Shown here in pieces: positions 57,966 to 64,000 of a stretch of 64,000 nt of DNA (positions within the stretch are counted from its first letter, which is position 1; every line of letters begins with the position of its first letter). The notes beneath the pieces are model-generated. The model ran no database searches, was not told the origin of the DNA, and was given only the letters and a program-made list of their open reading frames with translations. The translations under genes were made by a program, and so were the position numbers. The DNA is from Ettlia oleoabundans (Eukaryota; Chlorophyta; Chlorophyceae; Chlamydomonadales), in the NCBI GenBank assembly GCA_019693395.1, contig JAAMXP010000259.1, positions 1 through 64,000 of the forward strand. Direction: 5' to 3'.

Positions 57966-59693
57966 CATGCCAAATAAACTCTAGCATGCCAGGATCAGGG
58001 CTTATCTTCTGTTGCTCGCTGCCACTCTCCACCTTGGGCCCCCGCTGCACCGCTCTGTTCCCGACTTGACCTTGCGCATGAGCTGCCCTTGTCCGCTGCA
58101 ACGCCCGCCACTGCCACTGCAACCGGCTGGCTGTTGCGCTGCTGGCAGCGCCCGGCTGCCGCTGTTCGCAGCTCCATCACACCTCCCAGCCTGTTTTGAG
58201 TTTCATCTGTGCAGACAGAATCAGCATAATCAGTACAGTGTGCTGCCGTCCTGGGCAGAATCCCGGCACGCAGCGCCTGCAGCGGTGGACTGTTAGCGGC
58301 GGCTAGTGAGAAGGGATGAGGACCGGTCATTTGACCCGTGGCAGTAAGCTCTTGACATGCCTTTACACGACTTTCCCGAAATGCCAAGCCGCATCAGCAC
58401 ACAGATTAAAATTACCTTTTGTTGTGTTTGTTGTGTGACCTTGCTATACTTGATACAGGAGGTGAGGGGGCAAGCAGCACTCGCACAGGTGGCCTGGGAG
58501 CGCTGGAGGTGGGAAGGGGTGCCGGTATTCTGCGGATGCAAATCCCGTTGGTGATACAGTGCGCAGGCTGTTGGCATTGGGCATTGGGCGCACGGCAGCG
58601 GTTGCTCAACACTTGCCGACGTGATGCTGGCAATGGGGCAGGAACGGCGGAAAGCCTCACAGGCAGATGCAGAACTGCAGGAGCTTGCAGCATCACCGCA
58701 GTCATACCTGTGACACCCTACAAAAGCCCTGCAAAGCCCTCCCTATCCCCCCACACACCCCACACCACCACCAGCACCACCACCACCACACACATATGCA
58801 CCGCACGCATGCAACCCGCCATATGCTCCACACCCATCACACCCCACCCCGCCCACCACTACCGCCACCATCACTGCCACCAATCCATAGTGATCACCTG
58901 ACAGCCCACCATTTGATTAGGTTCTTAGGAGTTGTTGGGAGTTTGCGCCATACTATTAGAATTTGCAGCATCGATGAACAGCGGCATCGCTCTGTTGCCC
59001 CTCCTCATTGTCTTGATTCCCATCTGCAAGGTTGGCGAGCGCTTGCAACCCCTCGCTTCATTTTAGTTCGTGTTTAACTCCCATCATTGAATACATGAAT
59101 ACTGGATCGCTCGGCCACGCCTTCCCGAGCCCTTCCCTTTCAGCTTTGACAAAATGCACGTTTTGCAATTCCCAGCAATCCTATGATGCTTATCCCTTTA
59201 ATCATATTTGCAATTCTTTGTGCCCCTTGGCAGTTGCAGCTTTGCCTCTGCCAAACCCCCTTGCTGTGCTTAGTACGCTTCCCAAACTTGGGTGCTACGG
59301 CACGGCACCGGGCCTGTGCTTCCAAACAGCGACAGAGATTATCAGAGGTTTGTTTGAAGCAAACTTTCTTCCAGCCCTGGCACCATTCTGTCACCCTTCT
59401 GGCTTCTGCTATCCTCCACGGCTGGAGGTGTCTACCCGTACCTGCTTACTCTGCAACTTATAGCTTTGGCCATTTGTAAGCCTGCGCGGAGACAGGCAAG
59501 GGCAAAGGCACACAGGCGCAAAGCAGTGGCGCAGCAGGTGATGGCGGGAGCATGAGGCTATCGGTTCCGCTGCGCTTGTACCTCTTGTTGCTGCCTGGCC
59601 ACGGCTGCTCAAAGTGCTCATAGGCAGGTGTGGCATTGCACCGTAACCGCAATTGTCTATACACGTAACCTTAAATTGAACAGGTGGTCAAGT
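57966..59693. other. Gene-poor interval between UTP14 and the CXC gene
   Basis: About 1.7 kb without a convincing gene. A candidate spliced fragment on the plus strand joins 58459-58507 to an exon ending TGA near 58711, reading VRGQAALAQVAWERW and then LADVMLAMGQERRKASQ. It is coil-like and in phase, but I find no start exon. A CAC-rich low-complexity block and an AT-richer stretch (about 58900-59450) follow. Confidence 0.35.
58737..58877 (+). repeat. CAC/CCA-rich low-complexity tract
   Basis: Almost entirely C and A on the plus strand, with repeated CACCAC and CCACA units and few T or G; no coding sense. Confidence 0.8.
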
Positions 59694-59698
59694 TTACA
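59694..59698 (-). terminator. Putative TGTAA poly(A) signal of CXC gene
   Basis: TTACA on the plus strand, about 390 nt beyond the CXC-gene stop. Confidence 0.45.
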
Positions 59699-60090
59699 GG
59701 CACGTAGGTGTCAGTCAGTCGCTCGGACCACTTGCAAAATCACATCAGTAAGGTGTAGTACCAGCAGGATAAATCAGCAGCAACGATGTTGCTGGCGTCA
59801 CAAGTGTTGACAAGGCAGTGAAGCAGGCATAACAGTGGCGGGAGCAAACGAGCGTGCAGGGCAACACAGGTGGCGGCCAACCCGGCGCCACCACATGAGT
59901 CCCATTATTGGCAACAAACGTCGGAGCAGGTGCAACACAACAGTATCAAGACCACAGCTGGTCTGACACGTCAGCAACACGCACGGAGGTCGCAGGTGGG
60001 TGGAAAGCTTAGGCTAGCGGTGAAGCATGCACGGTGGCGGGAGGGCGTGACACATTCAGCCTTGTGAGGATGTACTTCAGATTGTCTGTG

Positions 60091-63000
60091 TCATGTTGTG
60101 CCGTTTGCATTTGCCGCCGTGGATGCTGCTGCCTCTTGCTGTTGCTGCTCACACTGCGGGGTAGCTGTCGCAGCCGCTGTGCTGCCACTAGCTCCAGCCA
60201 TGACGCTGCTCGGCTCCTGCTTTACCGCCGGGTGCAGGGTCCGAGGGGTTGGCTGCATTAGCAGCGTCGCACCCGCCAGCTGCTGCCCACCGCCAGCTGC
60301 CGCCAGCTGTTGTGCCATCAGCGCCTGCGGCAGCAGCACCAGCTGCGGCTGTCCCGGCGAGGGAGCCGCCATGAACATGCCGGTGCTGCCAGCAGGGGCT
60401 GCCTGGGCTGCAGCAGGGGGAGTGTAAGCAACAGGGACTTGCAGGTTTCAGGTTCGCACCGTCCAGTGCATGCAGCAGAGCAGACTAATCCCCCTGCTTG
60501 TGTAAGTGCATCGTGTGATGCAATAATGGCAGCCTTTGTGCCTGATTTTCGTGGGCACACACTGCTTCACGCTCAGCCTGCCTGGCAATGTTAAGCACAC
60601 ATTGCAGCCTATCCCTACCTGGCTTGAGCTGCGGCAGCCCCATGCCCAGCAAGCCCGCAACGCCCTGCTGCTGGTGCTGCTGCTGTGCCGCCAGTGTCTT
60701 CTTCTCAACCTTCTCCCCCACCACACGGCAAATCATCTGCGACGAAAGGGGTGCGCAATATGGCATTCAGCGTAAGAAATGTGCAATAAAGGCCAGGCTC
60801 AGCCTGGACCATGCAACTACCACTCGTCCACCACCAGCCTATTGCCCACGCCACCAACCACGCATAAGTTTTCAAAAGAGAAGGAGAGCGCTGACAAAAC
60901 AACTTCAGCAAGGTAAACTTAAATTCAAACCTACACACCTGCAACGTGTCTCGGAACTCCGTAAGCACAAGCCGCTCCTGCGCATCATACAGACTCTCCT
61001 CCTCCTGCTGCTGCCCTGTGCTTACTGCGCCTATTGCAAGAGCGGCACCACCGCCGTCACCAGCAGCATCAGCCATGCCAGTCGCTCCGTTTGTGGTTGC
61101 AGGCGGGGAGGGCTGCCCTGTCGATGCATGCTGCCTTTGCATTGCCGCAGCTGGCTCACTGCCTGCGGCTGGCACTGCTGCATCACCATCAACCTCCATG
61201 CTGTCACTCTCCTGCTTAACGGGCTGCACACCAACTGCTGCCTTGGCTTGCTGCTGCTGCCGACGCTTGTTTGGAGAGAGCGCGGCAGGCCGCTGCTGCT
61301 GCTGGGCTGCAGGCTGCTGCTGTGCATCAACATCCATGGCGACGGCTTGGTCAGCTTCCAGCGGTGCTAACTGGGACTGCTGCCGGCGATCATATTCTTC
61401 CTGTGACACCACCATCAGCAGCATGGCCAGCTTCTCCACAACTTCCGGCTTGATCACCTCCCGTACCGCCTCCCTTGCCAGCACCTGCTCATGCTCAGCC
61501 GTCAGCGGCTTGGGGCCGGCAGCAGCTGCGTGCGCTGCGGCCAGTTGAGCTGCAGCAGCTGCGTGTGCCTGCTGCAGCTGCGCCAAGCCTGGGAAACCGG
61601 CGCTGCCTGTGTTTGGCGGTGTGAAACCTGCAGCATCACCCAGCAGTAATGATCATGCGCATAGGAAAGAGCCTAACCCTCAAATGATGCCATTCATGGG
61701 CTGACGTGCACCGACTTGCAACTACAGCCAGTAGCACAAGCCATACAGGCAGGCAAAACACGGCCACAAAATGAAAGTGACTCTCCCTTTTCCCCTAGCA
61801 GCACCTAGGCGCGCACTGGGTGCTGCCGCCGCTGCTGCGGGTGAGATGGTGCGTGCAGTTCGCCGCAGGCCCATGGGCGACCCAGGCCGCTCGCTCTACG
61901 CACAGGGAGAGGCAATCAATAGCAAGGGTAAAGCATGGAACCCAGCGCAGCACGACAACAACCAACTTGCTGTTTGTGGAGTTGCAACAATAAGTCAACT
62001 GCCACGTGAGCAAGCTCAGCAGCGGCTCAAATTCAGTCGAAATGTTGACTTTTCCAAAATCGGAAACATGCTCTGCACAGTGCTTGCACAATGATATCAT
62101 ATGCTGGTCATGTTGGATTGTTCCTCCTATTCCTATATGACCTGTGCTCACTCACCTGCGGGGGCGACACCAAGGCATCCCTTGCCTCACTGCCCTCGTA
62201 GTTCTTGCAATCCAAGCACTTGCAGATTTCGCTGCACACAATGCCTGCACATTCCAAAACTGACCACCACATGATTGCTACCATGACGGCCACAATAAAT
62301 GTGTGATAGGCAACGAAGTGGCACCGCAGTCTGCGACAGGGAGGTTCCTCCAAGATGTAGGTACTGGTTTGACCTCGTACAATCAAAGCCGCCCACCTGC
62401 TTGGAAGCACTCGCAGTACTTCTTGAGACAGCCGCTCTTCTTGCAATTGCAACCCTTATTGTGTCGCGCGCCACCTGAGCGACGGCTATCGGGCTGCAGC
62501 AGTGGCGGAGAGGAAGGGGCCAGGTTTTGAGACAGCATTCCGGCAGCAGAGCACATGGGTAATGATGGCTGGCCAATCTGTGTGCCTTTGCCTGTGGCTG
62601 CCTGCCTGGAACACCACAATTCTCCAGCTGTGCCGCTTTTACGTGTTCCTGATGTGCATTATCCCCGGCTCAATGCCTGCTGAGCAGCCGCTAGCTGGTT
62701 GAAAAGGCGGGGCAGACAGGAGGCCATGCTGCTCCTGGCTGTGCAACTTCCAAGCGGCAGGCAAATCCAGACAGCAGACGACTTGGCGCCAAGAAAGCTA
62801 ATCGGCCAGGCGAAGCAGCAACCTCAGCGGGCAAGGCAGGGTGAGCAGCGCACCCCTCCCGCGATCTTGGGCCTGAATGCGTTTGGGTTGCGCTCCAGTA
62901 TTGCCTCCACTGCTGACTGCCGCGTCGCCTCGTGCTCCCTGTTGTTGTAGCAGTTGATGCAGTTGCAGCCGTCGCAGTACCTCCCCGAGGCGAAGCACTC

Positions 63001-63861
63001 GCAGTAGCTGCAGGCAGGATATGCGTTAGGTGAGGCGCATGTGGCACGAAGTCGGGGCTAAGCCTGGAGAATGGGTGGGTAGCATTTCAGCAATGCAAAA
63101 CTTTGCATGAGCGTGGGGCGAGGCAGGCATCACCATCACGTGTTGGGCAGGATTACCAGAAGACCCACAAGACCAATAGTGCGCTGTGCATGCAGATTAT
63201 ACTACTCACAGCTTGAGGCAGCGAGAATTTTTACAGTTGCAATGCTTCTTGCCGGCTGCTGCTGCTGAAGACGAGCGGCTGCCTGGACGACTGGCGGGCC
63301 GGCGGGCTGCAGCTGCGGCGGCTGCGGAAGCCGAAGGTCCAACACTTGCCACTGGCTGCGGCACTGCTGGGTAGAAGAAAGGCTGCTGCATACCGGGCCG
63401 CGCAGCGAACGTGAAGGTGCCTGCAGGGCCTGCTACAGGTAGCATACCGGCAGCTGCCAAGCTTGGGTTGATCGCGGCCAGGGCAGGGTGCAGCGACAGC
63501 GCTGTGGGACGGGCTCCTCCTGCCGCTGCAGCTGAAGGAAGCATCGCCGCCAGCGCCGCTGCCTGCTGCGCGCTGGCAGCCGCCGCCATCTGCTGTGCGG
63601 ACGCCGCCGCTGCCACTGCTGCCTGCGCCTGCTGCTGCCCCTGGGTGGGGTTTGGCGGCTCTGCGGGACGCCGGTATGGCGAACAGATAGCGTGGGCAAC
63701 CAGCAAAACACAAGCAACCGAAGCAGGCAAGCCAGCGCCCGCAACACAGGCATGCTCGAGTGTTCACAGTGGAGCTGGCAGCGGCTGTGGGAGACACTCG
63801 CTGCCACCTCACCTGAAGAGCCTTGCTGCTGTTGCTGCTTTTGTTGTTGTTGCTGCTGCAT
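60091..63861 (-). CDS. Tesmin/TSO1-like CXC-domain DNA-binding protein (LIN54/TCX)
   Basis: LIN54-type proteins bind CHR elements as the DNA-binding part of MuvB/DREAM cell-cycle complexes (family knowledge). Nine GT-AG exons (63861-63813, 63660-63210, 63007-62854, 62493-62397, 62244-62156, 61895-61805, 61627-60939, 60736-60619, 60407-60091) give about 684 residues. First CXC repeat: [20 protein letters not shown] and [13 protein letters not shown]. The linker [10 protein letters not shown] is the family hinge. Second repeat: [20 protein letters not shown] and [13 protein letters not shown]. The N-terminus is Gln- and Ala-rich; the long C-terminal part (exon 7, 229 residues) contains an acidic/Gln-rich segment and a basic [10 protein letters not shown] stretch. 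ATG 63861 is the first in frame, but the frame stays open upstream, past an acceptor-like ccag near 63962, so the true start may lie beyond the window. Confidence 0.93.
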
Positions 63862-64000
63862 CGCGCTGGCTATCTTATCCAACGCTCTAGGGGCAGTAGG
63901 GTGCGTCGGGAGAGCGGCGTCAGGGCGGCCGACAGGATGGGCCCGGCCGAGGGCTCCAAACTGGTAAGCCCGGGCGTAACAGTCGAACGCGAGTTGAACG

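Noticed and set aside
59032..59463. 143-codon plus-strand open frame in the UTP14-CXC gap
   Set aside because: Begins with TTG, has no domain and lies in AT-richer sequence without splice-site support.

Overview
The window reads as nuclear DNA of a green alga, most likely a core chlorophyte. It encodes a chloroplast Rieske protein with a transit peptide, a phytol kinase and a plant-type SDP1 lipase. Genes are densely packed and intron-rich, with short introns usually ending in ctgcag. The algal poly(A) signal TGTAA follows many stop codons. I cannot place the genus. All exon boundaries were inferred by eye from frame continuity, splice consensus and family alignment from memory; no transcript data or database searches were used.

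Layout, left to right: phytol kinase (-), a meiotic-clade AAA ATPase (-), a small unknown ORF (+), a coiled-coil protein (-), SDP1 patatin-type TAG lipase (+), PETC (+), a chloroplast-type methyltransferase (-), a second coiled-coil protein (+), mitochondrial enoyl-CoA hydratase (-), a TPPP/p25-alpha protein (+), octanoyltransferase LipB (-), a DEAD-box helicase (+), an Ala-rich secreted orphan (+), an F-box protein with about 24 leucine-rich repeats (-), a secretory FKBP (+), a calponin-homology kinesin-14 (-), the ribosome-biogenesis factor UTP14 (+), and a tesmin/TSO1 (LIN54-like) CXC protein (-) that may start beyond the right edge. About 2.2 kb between UTP14 and the CXC gene has no convincing gene.

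Most genes lie in alternating head-to-head and tail-to-tail pairs, with start-to-start distances as short as about 120 bp, so shared promoters are likely. Several genes touch lipid and organelle metabolism: phytol salvage, triacylglycerol hydrolysis, beta-oxidation and lipoylation. Others concern microtubules (kinesin-14, TPPP, possibly the AAA ATPase). This is not an operon and I see no evidence that the neighbourhood is functional.

The most notable signals are at RNA-processing level. Seven well-supported GC-AG introns, plus one probable, are each confirmed by restoring a family-conserved or frame-consistent junction. There is also a 24-nt in-frame microexon just before the kinesin P-loop, an exon whose only coding content is the TPPP start codon, a G-quadruplex-prone repeat on a splice donor, a duplicated exon-intron junction, and an in-frame retained-intron candidate. 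I found no mobile element, CRISPR array or tRNA that I can support.
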